DNA of 64,000 nucleotides from Cohnella lubricantis. GTDB lineage: Bacteria > Bacillota > Bacilli > Paenibacillales > Paenibacillaceae. The notes under the pieces were generated by a model, which worked only from the letters and a program-made list of their open reading frames with translations, did not search any database and was not told where the DNA came from. This document shows positions 15,869 through 24,596 of the stretch, one piece after another; position 1 is the stretch's first letter, and the number at the start of each line of letters is the position of its first letter. The translations under genes were made by a program, and so were the position numbers. The DNA lies in assembly GCF_014212015.1 (NCBI RefSeq), contig NZ_JACJVN010000024.1, positions 1 to 64,000 of the forward strand, in the 5' to 3' direction.

Positions 15869-18544
15869 TTGAAGACGACAACGGAGCAAACGAGACGGCT
15901 GGAAGGCTTGAGCGAGAAGATTTTCTTGGATCGCTATGCGTGGAAGAACGCCGATTCCAGCGCAGCGGATGTAGGAGACGTTGTGCTCGTATTGACGAAG
16001 GACGACCCGAAGTTCCCGGCGAAGGAAGTCGGGGAGGTCGTCGCGCGCGACGGGCGCAAGGCGACCGTGAAGACGAGAAGCGGCGAGCTGGTCGAATCGG
16101 ACGTTGAGAAGCTGACGCTGACGATCGAGAAGACGCCGGAGGAGATGTGGACTCGCCTCGCGAACGCCATGGCTTCGGTCGAGCCGACGAAGGACAAGCA
16201 GAAGGAGTGGGCGAAGAAGTTCCGCTGGCTGCTCGACGATTGGAAGCTGGTGCCGGGCGGACGGATCGCCGCCGGCGCCGGAGCGAGCGACGAACTGACG
16301 CTGTTCAACTGCTACGTGATCCCTTCGCCTAAGGACAGCCGGGGCGGCATCATGGAGACGCTCAGCGAGATGACCGAGATTATGGCTCGCGGCGGCGGCG
16401 TCGGGATCAACCTGTCTTCGCTGCGTCCGCGCCGCTCCATCGTGAAGGGCGTGAACGGCTCGTCCAGCGGCGCGGTCTCTTGGGGCGGCCTGTTCAGCTA
16501 TACGACCGGCCTGATCGAGCAGGGCGGCAGCCGCCGCGGCGCGCTCATGCTCATGATCAACGACTGGCATCCGGACGTCATGGACTTCATCACCGTCAAG
16601 CAGACGATGGGCCAAGTGACGAACGCCAACCTGTCCGTTTGCGTCAGCAACGGCTTCATGAAGGCGGTGAAGGAAGACCTCGATTGGGAGCTCGTCTTCC
16701 CGGATACGAAGGACCCGGACTACGACACGATGTGGGACGGCGATCTCGACAAGTGGAAGAAGGCCGGCAAGGAAGTTATCCATTATAAGACGGTGCGCGC
16801 GAGGGAGATCTGGAAGACGATCATCGAATCGGCTTGGAAGTCCGCGGAGCCCGGCGTCGTGTTCATGGAATATTACAACCAGATGTCCAACAGCTGGTAT
16901 TTCAACCCGATTATCTGTACGAATCCGTGCGGCGAGCAAGGACTTCCGGCGTGGGGCGTCTGCAACCTGTCGGCGATCAACCTGTCCAAGTTCTATGATG
17001 CCGAGAAGCACGACGTCGCTTGGGAGGAGCTGGCGACGGTCGTCCGTTATTCGACGCGGTTCCTGGACAACGTCATCGACAAGACGCCGTATCACTTCCC
17101 GGAGAACGAGGCGAACCAGAAGAAGGAGCGCCGCGTAGGTCTTGGCACGATGGGACTCGCCGAGCTGATGATTCATCTGGAGATCCGCTACGGCAGCCCG
17201 GAGAGTCTGGCGTTCCTCGACAAGCTGTACGGCTTCATGGCTCGCGAAGCGTATCTGGCGTCGAGCGAGATCGCGGCGGAGAAGGGCACGTTCGAGGCGT
17301 TCGAGACGGAGAAGTTCCTGCAGAGCGGCTTTATGAAAAACATGGTGTCCGTCTACCCCGAAGTCCGGGATGCGATTCGCAAGAACGGCATGCGCAACGT
17401 GACCGTCATTACGCAGGCGCCGACCGGTTCGACCGGCACGATGGTGGGCACGTCGACGGGCATTGAGCCTTACTTCGCGTTCGAATTCTTCCGCCAGAGC
17501 CGTCTTGGCTTCGACAAGCAGTATGTCCCGATCGCTCAGGAGTGGAGGGACGCGCATCCGGGCGAAGAGCTGCCGGAGTGGTTCGTGACGGCGATGGACC
17601 TGTCCGCGAAGGATCATATCCGCGTGCAGGCCGCCATTCAGCGCTGGGTCGACAGCTCGATCTCGAAGACGGCCAACTGCCCGGCCGACTTCACGGTCGA
17701 GGAGACGGCCGAGCTGTATGAGCTCGCGTTCGAGCTTGGCTGCAAGGGCGTCACGATCTACCGCGACGGCAGCCGCGACGTGCAGGTGCTGAGCACGTCG
17801 AAGGATGAGAAGAAGAGCGATGCGGTCGGCGCGGGGACGAATGCGGATGCGTCGGCAGCGGAATCGGTCGCGGCGGCATCAGCCTCGGCAGCGGCTCCGG
17901 CGACGGCTGGCGAGACGGCGGCGATCGGCGGGCTGGAAGCAACGCTTCCGGTGAAGGTGGAGCCGGAGCAGAAGCGCGTGTTCGACAAGCAGTACAAGAG
18001 CCGTCCGAAGGTGCTTCGCGGCGCGACGTACAAGTTCAACACGCCGTTCGGCATGGCGTACATCACCGTCAACGACATCGACGGCACGCCGGGCGAGATC
18101 TTCCTGAACGTCGGCAAGGCCGGCTCCGACGTGTTCGCGATGGCGGAAGCGCTCGGCCGCGTCTGCTCACTGTTCCTGCGGTACGGCGACCACGGCAACA
18201 AGGTGCAGCTGCTCGTCAAGCACCTGAAGGGCATCGGCGGCTCCGGCGCCGTCGGCTTCGGCCCGAACCGCGTCGAGTCGATCGCAGACGCGGTGGCGAA
18301 GGCGCTTGAGCTGCACGCGGATCTGATCGCGGAGGACGAAGTGACGGCGACGGCGGAAGCGCCGATCGCGGCGACGTCCGCGGCGGTTGGCGGAGCGGAT
18401 GACAGCCACGGCCACAGCCACGGGGCGCAAGGCAGCTTCGCTTATACGTCGAAGGATCTGTGCCCGTCCTGCGGCTCGGCTTCGCTGCTGAACGTCGAAG
18501 GCTGCAAGACGTGCCAGAACTGCGGCTATAGCAAGTGTTCATGA
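15869..18544 (+). CDS. nrdJ: adenosylcobalamin-dependent ribonucleotide reductase (class II)
   Basis: About 891 residues. It reduces ribonucleotides to deoxyribonucleotides using adenosylcobalamin. Motifs: FNCYVIPSPKDSRGG (redox/active-site Cys), NPCGEQGLPAWGVCNLSAIN (catalytic residues), and APTGSTGTMVGTSTGIEP. After the catalytic part there is an Ala/Ser-rich linker (about residues 650-700), then an ATP-cone-unrelated C-terminal domain and a CPSCG...CQNCG zinc ribbon supplying the terminal cysteines. SHGHSHG sits before the ribbon. The TTG at 15869, 8 bases after AGGGAG, is chosen; GTG at 15860 is possible. A 658-codon antisense frame is a codon-bias artefact. Confidence 0.95.
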   Translation: MKTTTEQTRRLEGLSEKIFLDRYAWKNADSSAADVGDVVLVLTKDDPKFPAKEVGEVVARDGRKATVKTRSGELVESDVEKLTLTIEKTPEEMWTRLANAMASVEPTKDKQKEWAKKFRWLLDDWKLVPGGRIAAGAGASDELTLFNCYVIPSPKDSRGGIMETLSEMTEIMARGGGVGINLSSLRPRRSIVKGVNGSSSGAVSWGGLFSYTTGLIEQGGSRRGALMLMINDWHPDVMDFITVKQTMGQVTNANLSVCVSNGFMKAVKEDLDWELVFPDTKDPDYDTMWDGDLDKWKKAGKEVIHYKTVRAREIWKTIIESAWKSAEPGVVFMEYYNQMSNSWYFNPIICTNPCGEQGLPAWGVCNLSAINLSKFYDAEKHDVAWEELATVVRYSTRFLDNVIDKTPYHFPENEANQKKERRVGLGTMGLAELMIHLEIRYGSPESLAFLDKLYGFMAREAYLASSEIAAEKGTFEAFETEKFLQSGFMKNMVSVYPEVRDAIRKNGMRNVTVITQAPTGSTGTMVGTSTGIEPYFAFEFFRQSRLGFDKQYVPIAQEWRDAHPGEELPEWFVTAMDLSAKDHIRVQAAIQRWVDSSISKTANCPADFTVEETAELYELAFELGCKGVTIYRDGSRDVQVLSTSKDEKKSDAVGAGTNADASAAESVAAASASAAAPATAGETAAIGGLEATLPVKVEPEQKRVFDKQYKSRPKVLRGATYKFNTPFGMAYITVNDIDGTPGEIFLNVGKAGSDVFAMAEALGRVCSLFLRYGDHGNKVQLLVKHLKGIGGSGAVGFGPNRVESIADAVAKALELHADLIAEDEVTATAEAPIAATSAAVGGADDSHGHSHGAQGSFAYTSKDLCPSCGSASLLNVEGCKTCQNCGYSKCS

Positions 18545-18582
18545 TCGGCGGCGGCGAAGAGCGCCGTCGAGGCTCTCTCTCG

Positions 18583-18774
18583 CCAATAACGGAACGACGT
18601 TCCGTTATTGGTGGGCTGGAGCATGCTGTACGCGGAAATAACGGAACGCCGTTCCGTTATTTCCGCGTTTTAAGTCGGTTACTCTTAAAAATGTCACGAA
18701 TAACGGAACGGCGTTCCTTAATTGCTTCTGCGAGCAGGCGAGTACGGCGAGATAACGGAACCAGCTTCCGTTAT
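18583..18774. repeat. cluster of four palindromic repeats, family 1
   Basis: Four copies of an odd-centred palindrome with left arm AATAACGGAACG and its complement on the right. Copy 1 (18583-18611) is perfect over 29 bases; copy 2 (18631-18667) is perfect over 37; copy 3 (18699-18722) has a damaged right arm; copy 4 (18752-18774) has a changed centre. Centres are about 52, 62 and 52 bases apart. The cluster begins right after nrdJ. Flanking bases differ between copies but still pair within each copy. Confidence 0.9.
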
Positions 18775-18839
18775 GGCGGGACGCAGCCTTAGCTGCGGAC
18801 TTATCGGATCCGCGTCGAGCGGGGGGCGCGAAAGGACGA

Positions 18840-18869
18840 GGACATCGATCGGGCGATCGATGTCCTTTT
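18840..18869 (+). terminator. terminator
   Basis: Twelve-base perfect stem GGACATCGATCG with its complement, GG loop, then CTTTTC. It lies between nrdJ plus its repeat cluster and the convergent AraC gene. Confidence 0.75.
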
Positions 18870-18913
18870 CGAATTAGGAGTCGTGGCGCACTGTACTGTG
18901 CTGTCTGGCGTTG

Positions 18914-19774
18914 TCACTCGATCCGTTGCCGGTATTCCCTAGGTGACAACCCCGTCTTGGTGCGGAACAGCTTGTTGAAATAGCCGATGTCCTGATAGCC
19001 GACGGCGGAAGCAATGTCCGCGATCTTGCGTTCGGTCGTGCGGAGCAGCCTGCAGGCTTCGTCGATTCGGACGGATTGAACGTAATCGATGAAGGTCATG
19101 CCCGTTCGCTCTTTGAATTTCCGGTGGAATTGCCGCTCCCCAAGCGAAGCCAAATCGGCTGCTTCTCTTAAGGTGATCGGAGAATCGAAGCGGGTATGGA
19201 TCAGATAGAGCGCCGCTTCCATATCCGTCGAAGCGATGCTTCGCGAGCTGCTCGCCGGTTCCTCCTGATCGCGATGAAGGTGTAGAAGAAGCTCCAGAAC
19301 AGCCAAGTGCAGTCCCGTAATCCAGCCTGGACGCATCGTGGCGTATTCGTCATACAGCTTCAGGAAGAGCCTGCGGACATCGCCGTGATCGTCGCGGTAT
19401 TGGCGCCACACGGGCTGCTCCAGTAGGGAAGCAAGCGCGTCTCCTCCAGGGAAGTGCTGCAGCAAGGGAAGGACGGACTCCAATGCCATGACGCAGTTAT
19501 AGACGATGAGCGGGCGAGCTGGCGATGCGGCAGCCGGGCGGAAAACGTGGGAGACTCCGATGGGAATGAGGAAGATGTCCCCTTGATGCACATGCAAAGC
19601 GCTGTCGCCTATATAATGAGTGCCCGCTCCCTCGGCGACGTATGTAATCTCGAGAAAATCGTGCCTATGTTCGATGACATCGAACGTCTCGACCGCCCGA
19701 TTGACGAATATCGGGACCTCCGGACGGAAGAGTGATTCGCCTTTGTATACTTCGATTGAGCGTTGAATGACCAT
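18914..19774 (-). CDS. AraC-family regulator of the adjacent rhamnosidase
   Basis: About 286 residues: an N-terminal cupin-type sensing domain (EHRHDFLEITYVAEGAG, HVHQGDIFLIPIGVSHVF) and a C-terminal double HTH (REAADLASLGERQFHRKFKE; IADIASAVGYQDIGYFNKLF). This is RhaS/RhaR-like architecture. The ATG at 19774 is 8 bases from GGGGAG; an ATG two codons earlier sits too near. It is divergent from the GH78 gene across a 129-base region holding a direct repeat suited to AraC binding, so it most likely controls that gene in response to a rhamnose-type sugar. Confidence 0.85.
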   Translation of the reverse strand: MVIQRSIEVYKGESLFRPEVPIFVNRAVETFDVIEHRHDFLEITYVAEGAGTHYIGDSALHVHQGDIFLIPIGVSHVFRPAAASPARPLIVYNCVMALESVLPLLQHFPGGDALASLLEQPVWRQYRDDHGDVRRLFLKLYDEYATMRPGWITGLHLAVLELLLHLHRDQEEPASSSRSIASTDMEAALYLIHTRFDSPITLREAADLASLGERQFHRKFKERTGMTFIDYVQSVRIDEACRLLRTTERKIADIASAVGYQDIGYFNKLFRTKTGLSPREYRQRIE

Positions 19775-19801
19775 CGACATCGCTCCCCTTTATCCTTTTC
19801 G

Positions 19802-19832
19802 AAGTCCGAAATACCATGTCTAAAAGTCCGAA
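19802..19832 (+). promoter_or_regulatory. direct repeat AAGTCCGAA, probable AraC operator
   Basis: AAGTCCGAA occurs at 19802-19810 and again at 19824-19832, 22 bases apart (two helical turns), upstream of a TATGAT at 19863-19868. Direct repeats spaced by whole turns next to a weak -35 are the usual AraC activator arrangement. Confidence 0.55.
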
Positions 19833-19903
19833 TCACCCGCATTCTAGAACTTTATTCCATCTTATGATGAGATCATAGCGAGTTCAAGCAGGAGGTTGAT
19901 TCA

Positions 19904-22573
19904 ATGGCTGATTTGCTAGTGAAAAAGTTGACGTGCGAATATCGCCAGCATTGGCTGGGCACCGATGTACGCAAGCCCCGGTTCAGTTGGCATATCCAAT
20001 CTGACCGTCGCGGGACGCTGCAAACCGCCTACCGGTTGCAGGTCGCTGTCGGTGAGACCGGATTCCGCGACTTGGTATGGGATTCCGGCGAAGTGAGGTC
20101 CGAGCAATCGATGCATGTCGAATATGGGGGCGCTCCGCTTCAATCACGCACCCGCTACGAGTATCGCGTGAAGGTGCGGGATAACTTCGGGCGCGAATCC
20201 GACTGGAGCGAGACGGATTGGTACGAGACCGCTCTCCTGACCGCCGAGGAATGGATCGCGAAGTGGATCACGCCGTCGGCTGATATCATCGACCCGCAAG
20301 ACGAGGCCGCCTTTCTGCTGCGCAAGACCTTCGTTCTCCGCGGTCCTGTCCGTTCCGCCCGTATCTATGCCAGCGCGGCGGGCGTATATGAGATCGAGTT
20401 GAATGGGAGTAGGGTCGGAGACGACTTTATGGCCCCGGGTTGGACCAGCTATACGAAGCGGACTCAATACCAGACCTATGACGTTACCGCCGCTCTGACC
20501 GAAGAAGCGAACGGCATCGGAATCGCGCTAGCCGATGGGTGGTACAAAGGGAATCTCGCATGGGAGAATCATCGGAATCTATTCGGAGATCGGCGGGCGG
20601 CATTGCTGCAGCTGCATATCCGTTATGAAGACGGCACGGAAGAGGTCATCGGGACGGACAGCACTTGGTCGGCCTCTCAAGGGCCGATCCGCTATGCCGA
20701 GATCTATCACGGGGAGACGTACGATGCCCGGCTTGAACGGCAAGGGTGGAGCCAAGCCGGCTTTGACGACTCGGCATGGTCGGCCGCGGAGACGCTCGAC
20801 TTGCCGTTCTCGACGCTCGTCGCGCAAGAGAACTGGCCGTCGCGCGTGACGGAGGTGCTGAAGCCGATCTCCTTGATTCGCACGCCAAGAGGCGAGACCG
20901 TTCTCGATATGGGCCAGAATATGGTCGGCCGAATTCGATTCTCGGTCGAGGCGCCAGCCGGGACGGAGATTCGGCTACAGCACGCGGAGGTATTGGATCG
21001 GGAAGGCAACTTCTACATCGGCAACCTGCGTACCGCCAAGCAAACCGTGACGTATATCGCCCGAGGCGAAGGAGTGGAGACGTACGCGCCGCACTTCTCA
21101 TTCCAAGGATTCCGCTATGTGAAGGTTGAAGGCTATCCGGGGCAGGAGCATGGATTGCCGCTGGAGCGGTTCGAAGGCGAAGTCATTCACTCGGATATGG
21201 AGCCGACGGGCGAGTTCGAATGCTCGAACGAGATGGTCAACCAGCTGCAGCGCAACATCGTCTGGGGGCAGCGCGGTAATTTCCTCGACGTGCCGACCGA
21301 TTGCCCGCAGCGCGATGAGCGGTTGGGCTGGACGGGCGACGCCCAGGTATTCGTGCGCACGGCCGCGTTCAACTATCAGGTGGCGCCGTTCTTCACCAAA
21401 TGGCTGCGCGACTTGCGGGCGGATCAGCTGCCGAACGGAGGCGTGCCGTTCGTCGTCCCTCACGTATTGGACGAGAACGCGTACTCTTCCTCCGCATGGG
21501 GCGATGCCGCTGTGATCTGTCCGTGGACGATGTACCTGACCTATGGGGATAAGAGGCTCCTAGCCGAGCAATACGACAGCATGAAGGCTTGGGTGGAATA
21601 TATCCGGAGCCAGGGCGATCAGGAATACTTGTGGAATACGGGCTTCCACTTCGGCGATTGGCTCGGACTCGACGCCAAGGAGAACAGCTACGTCGGCGCG
21701 ACGCCGAGAGAGTTGATCGCTACCGCTTTCTACGCGCATTCGACGCGGCTTCTGCGGGATGCCGCCGTCGTGCTCGGGTATGCGGAGGAAGTGCGGCGGT
21801 ACAGTGAATTGCTGGAGCGGGTCAAGCAGGCGTTCCGGGACGAGTTCGTCACCCCGGCCGGCCGGGTCGCGGCGCCGACACAAACTGCGCATGCGTTGGC
21901 GCTGATGTTCGGCTTGGTCGAAGGAGCGGCGAAGGAGCGGGCCGCCCGCGATCTGAATGAGCTGGTCGTGCAGAATGAGTATCATCTGACGACGGGCTTC
22001 GTCGGGACGCCTTATCTGTGCCATGTATTGTCGGAGCACGGCTATCATGACACATCCGTTAAGCTGCTGCTGCAGCAATCGTATCCCTCGTGGCTCTATT
22101 CCATTACCCAAGGGGCGACGACGATCTGGGAACACTGGGACGGCATCAAGCCGGACGGGTCCTTCTGGAGCGACGACATGAATTCCTATAATCACTATGC
22201 CTATGGCGCCATCGGGGAGTGGTTATACCGCACCGTCGCCGGGCTTGATCTGGACGAGTCGGGGCCAGCGTTCAAGCGAATCCGCATCGAGCCCCGGTTC
22301 GCGGACGGGGAGTTGATGAGTGCCCGCGCGTCGCTGATCACTCCTTACGGGAGAGCGGAATCGTCCTGGCGGATTGAGAACGGCAAGACGAAGCTCGCCG
22401 TAGAAGTGCCCGTGAACGCGGCCGCACAAGTTCTTCTTCGCGGAGCCGCGCTGGAGGACGTACGGGAGAATGGCGCCGAATTGACCGCCGTTCAAGGCAT
22501 CGGCGAATATAAGCAGACACCGGAAGGCGTTCGGTTGACGATCGGATCGGGGACGTACAGCTTTACTTGGTGA
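19904..22573 (+). CDS. alpha-L-rhamnosidase, GH78
   Basis: 889 residues, no signal peptide, so it acts on imported rhamnosides in the cytoplasm. It has the usual order: two N-terminal beta domains (Bac_rhamnosid_N), concanavalin-like domain, (alpha/alpha)6 barrel and C-terminal beta domain. The general-acid motif CPQRDERLGWTGDAQ and the base motif GATTIWEHWDG are both intact. GGAGG precedes the ATG. It is divergent from the AraC regulator and followed by two strong hairpins. Confidence 0.93.
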   Translation: MADLLVKKLTCEYRQHWLGTDVRKPRFSWHIQSDRRGTLQTAYRLQVAVGETGFRDLVWDSGEVRSEQSMHVEYGGAPLQSRTRYEYRVKVRDNFGRESDWSETDWYETALLTAEEWIAKWITPSADIIDPQDEAAFLLRKTFVLRGPVRSARIYASAAGVYEIELNGSRVGDDFMAPGWTSYTKRTQYQTYDVTAALTEEANGIGIALADGWYKGNLAWENHRNLFGDRRAALLQLHIRYEDGTEEVIGTDSTWSASQGPIRYAEIYHGETYDARLERQGWSQAGFDDSAWSAAETLDLPFSTLVAQENWPSRVTEVLKPISLIRTPRGETVLDMGQNMVGRIRFSVEAPAGTEIRLQHAEVLDREGNFYIGNLRTAKQTVTYIARGEGVETYAPHFSFQGFRYVKVEGYPGQEHGLPLERFEGEVIHSDMEPTGEFECSNEMVNQLQRNIVWGQRGNFLDVPTDCPQRDERLGWTGDAQVFVRTAAFNYQVAPFFTKWLRDLRADQLPNGGVPFVVPHVLDENAYSSSAWGDAAVICPWTMYLTYGDKRLLAEQYDSMKAWVEYIRSQGDQEYLWNTGFHFGDWLGLDAKENSYVGATPRELIATAFYAHSTRLLRDAAVVLGYAEEVRRYSELLERVKQAFRDEFVTPAGRVAAPTQTAHALALMFGLVEGAAKERAARDLNELVVQNEYHLTTGFVGTPYLCHVLSEHGYHDTSVKLLLQQSYPSWLYSITQGATTIWEHWDGIKPDGSFWSDDMNSYNHYAYGAIGEWLYRTVAGLDLDESGPAFKRIRIEPRFADGELMSARASLITPYGRAESSWRIENGKTKLAVEVPVNAAAQVLLRGAALEDVRENGAELTAVQGIGEYKQTPEGVRLTIGSGTYSFTW

Positions 22574-22584
22574 CAATGGATGAG

Positions 22585-22616
22585 GGCAGACTGTCGCTGA
22601 CGGTCTGCCTGCCTTT
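22585..22616 (+). terminator. terminator of GH78 gene
   Basis: GGCAGACTGTC pairs with GACGGTCTGCC (one wobble), short loop, then TGCCTTTATT. Confidence 0.7.
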
Positions 22617-22659
22617 ATTAAACGACGACTAAAAATAATATAACGGTTGCTCTTATCCG

Positions 22660-22706
22660 AAAAGCCAAGCTGCGACTTCTCATTATAGTCGATTGCTTGG
22701 CCTTTT
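22660..22706 (+). terminator. second hairpin with T-rich tail
   Basis: Outer stem GCCAAGC / GCTTGGC with inner CGACT / AGTCG; A-run before and CTTTTC after, so it could work in both directions. Confidence 0.65.
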
Positions 22707-22733
22707 CACATTATTGGGAAATAGGTTCTATCT

Positions 22734-22767
22734 TTGTTGAGCAATATTAGAGAGTGATATAATATTG
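22734..22767 (+). promoter_or_regulatory. promoter with overlapping inverted repeat
   Basis: TTGTTG (22734-22739) and TATAAT (22758-22763), spacer 18. CAATATT at 22742-22748 and AATATTG at 22761-22767 form a perfect 7-base inverted repeat straddling the -10, a likely repressor site for the oxidase gene. Confidence 0.5.
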
Positions 22768-22889
22768 TTAATTCCATATAGGAGAGGATCGCGACGGGAG
22801 AAGCCTCGAGTGGACCAATCAATCGTCCTCTGTATCTATATAATCGAACATGAACCATAACTTGCACATATCGGAGAGGTGCCGTTCAT

Positions 22890-24161
22890 ATGGATAACAA
22901 GCTGAACTGGGCTGGGAACTATCGTTACAATTCATCGGAGCTGCTCGAACCGGCAAGTCTGGAGGAGGTTCGCGACATGATCGCACGCAGCAGTCGAATA
23001 CGGGCACTCGGCTCACGCCACTCCTTCAACGGGATCGCCGATACCGACGGCAGCCAGCTATCGCTGCGCAAGCTCAATCAGGTTATCGAGCTCGACCGGG
23101 AACAGGGAACGGTTACCGTCGAAGGCGGCATCCGGTACGGGGAGCTGTGCCGGCACCTCAACGATCAAGGCTATGCGCTGCATAATCTGGCGTCGCTGCC
23201 GCACATCAGCGTGGCCGGCGCCGTCGCGACCGCCACGCACGGCTCCGGCGATCGGAACGCAGGGTTGGCAGATGCCGTTCATACCATTGAGTTGGTGAAG
23301 GCGAACGGAGAAGTTGTAGTCCTCACGCGCGGGACGGACATCGAGTTCGAAGGAGCGGTCGTCGGACTCGGCGCTCTGGGCGTCGTCACGAAGCTGAAGC
23401 TGAACGTGGTGCCATCATACCCAATATGCCAGACCGTCTATGACCAGCTTCCCCTGTCGGCGCTGGACGGCAACTTTGAAGAGATCTTCTCGGCGGCCTA
23501 CAGCGTCAGTTTGTTCACGGATTGGACGAGCTCCGTGTTCAACCAAGCGTGGGTGAAGCGGAAGGTGAGCGGCGATGGAGCGGACGGTCCCGCACCATTA
23601 TCGTCCGACTTCTTCGGGGCGTCGCAGGCTTCAATGAAGCGGCATCCGGTGCCCGGCCAGTCCGCGGTCAACTGCAGCGAGCAGTCGGGCGTTCCCGGTC
23701 CATGGTACGAGCGGCTGCCTCACTTCCGCATGGACTTCACGCCAAGTGCGGGACATGAGCTGCAGAGCGAATATTTCGTGCCGAGACGGCATGCGCTCGA
23801 GGCGCTTCGCGCGCTTGATACGATGCGAGAGCGAATCGCGCCGCTGCTCTTCATCTCGGAGGTGCGCACGATTGCCGCGGACGAATTCTGGATGAGCCCA
23901 TGCTATAGGCAGGACAGCGTAGGGCTGCACTTCACGTGGAAGCCGGAGTGGGAGCGCGTGCGCGAGCTGCTTCCGCTGATCGAACGGGAGCTGGAGCCGT
24001 TCGGAGCGCGCCCGCACTGGGCGAAGCTGTTCACGATGGAGCCGGGCAAGGTGCAGGCGCAATGTGAACGGCTGCCGGACTTCCGCCAGCTGCTGCTTCG
24101 TTACGATCCAGAGGGGAAGTTCCGGAACTCGTTCATGGACACATACATTATGGGGCAGTAA
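22890..24161 (+). CDS. FAD-linked alditol/aldonolactone oxidase
   Basis: 423 residues: an N-terminal FAD-binding PCMH domain and a C-terminal ALO domain. GSRHSFNGIAD places His44 where AldO-type oxidases attach FAD covalently, and HISVAGAVATATHGSGDRN is the second flavin-contact stretch. The enzymes oxidise sugar alcohols or aldonolactones with O2, producing H2O2. Xylitol/sorbitol oxidase is the closest type; the true substrate is an inference. GGAGAGGTG precedes the ATG. It may share a transcript with the DUF488 gene 30 bases downstream. Confidence 0.85.
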   Translation: MDNKLNWAGNYRYNSSELLEPASLEEVRDMIARSSRIRALGSRHSFNGIADTDGSQLSLRKLNQVIELDREQGTVTVEGGIRYGELCRHLNDQGYALHNLASLPHISVAGAVATATHGSGDRNAGLADAVHTIELVKANGEVVVLTRGTDIEFEGAVVGLGALGVVTKLKLNVVPSYPICQTVYDQLPLSALDGNFEEIFSAAYSVSLFTDWTSSVFNQAWVKRKVSGDGADGPAPLSSDFFGASQASMKRHPVPGQSAVNCSEQSGVPGPWYERLPHFRMDFTPSAGHELQSEYFVPRRHALEALRALDTMRERIAPLLFISEVRTIAADEFWMSPCYRQDSVGLHFTWKPEWERVRELLPLIERELEPFGARPHWAKLFTMEPGKVQAQCERLPDFRQLLLRYDPEGKFRNSFMDTYIMGQ

Positions 24162-24191
24162 GACGCCGGACTGATAAGAGGAGCGTTGCCG

Positions 24192-24560
24192 ATGGGCGAT
24201 ATTCGAACGAAGCGAATCTATGAGCCATACGAAGAGACGGACGGACGGCGGATTCTAGTCGATCGGCTGTGGCCGAGAGGCGTATCCAAGGAGGCAGCGA
24301 AGCTGACGCTCTGGATGAAGGAGATCGCGCCGAGTCCGGAATTGCGCCAATGGTTCTGCCACGTTCCGGAGCGATTCGACTCATTTAATCAGCATTACCA
24401 GGCCGAGCTGGATGGCGGTTCCGCTCAGCCGTATGTGCGGCAATTGCTGGAGTGGTCCGAGCAGGGAAGGGTCACGCTTCTGTATGCAGCCAAGGACGAG
24501 CAATGCAACCATGCGATTGTGCTGAAGCAATATTTGGAACGGGTGCAACTGTCAGAATAG
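24192..24560 (+). CDS. DUF488 (YeaO-like) protein
   Basis: 122 residues. The family signature RILVDRLWPRGVSKEAAKL is intact, and WFCHVPERFDSFNQHYQAEL is also typical. The ATG at 24192 is taken, about 8 bases after GAGGAG; the TTG two codons before is too close. YeaO-like DUF488 proteins are small cytoplasmic proteins of unknown function, often reported next to stress or redox genes. Confidence 0.85.
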   Translation: MGDIRTKRIYEPYEETDGRRILVDRLWPRGVSKEAAKLTLWMKEIAPSPELRQWFCHVPERFDSFNQHYQAELDGGSAQPYVRQLLEWSEQGRVTLLYAAKDEQCNHAIVLKQYLERVQLSE

Positions 24561-24596
24561 TTCACCAACAAGCCAAATGATGAGGAGGGACTTGAC

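Noticed and set aside
15641-17617. 658-codon frame antisense to nrdJ
   Set aside because: Arg/Leu-rich shadow frame caused by GC-rich codon bias of the real gene; no ribosome site and no family pattern, while the opposite strand is a clear ribonucleotide reductase.
18583-18774. CRISPR array
   Set aside because: Units are palindromic, degenerate, differ at the flanks and lack spacers of constant length; no cas genes are near.
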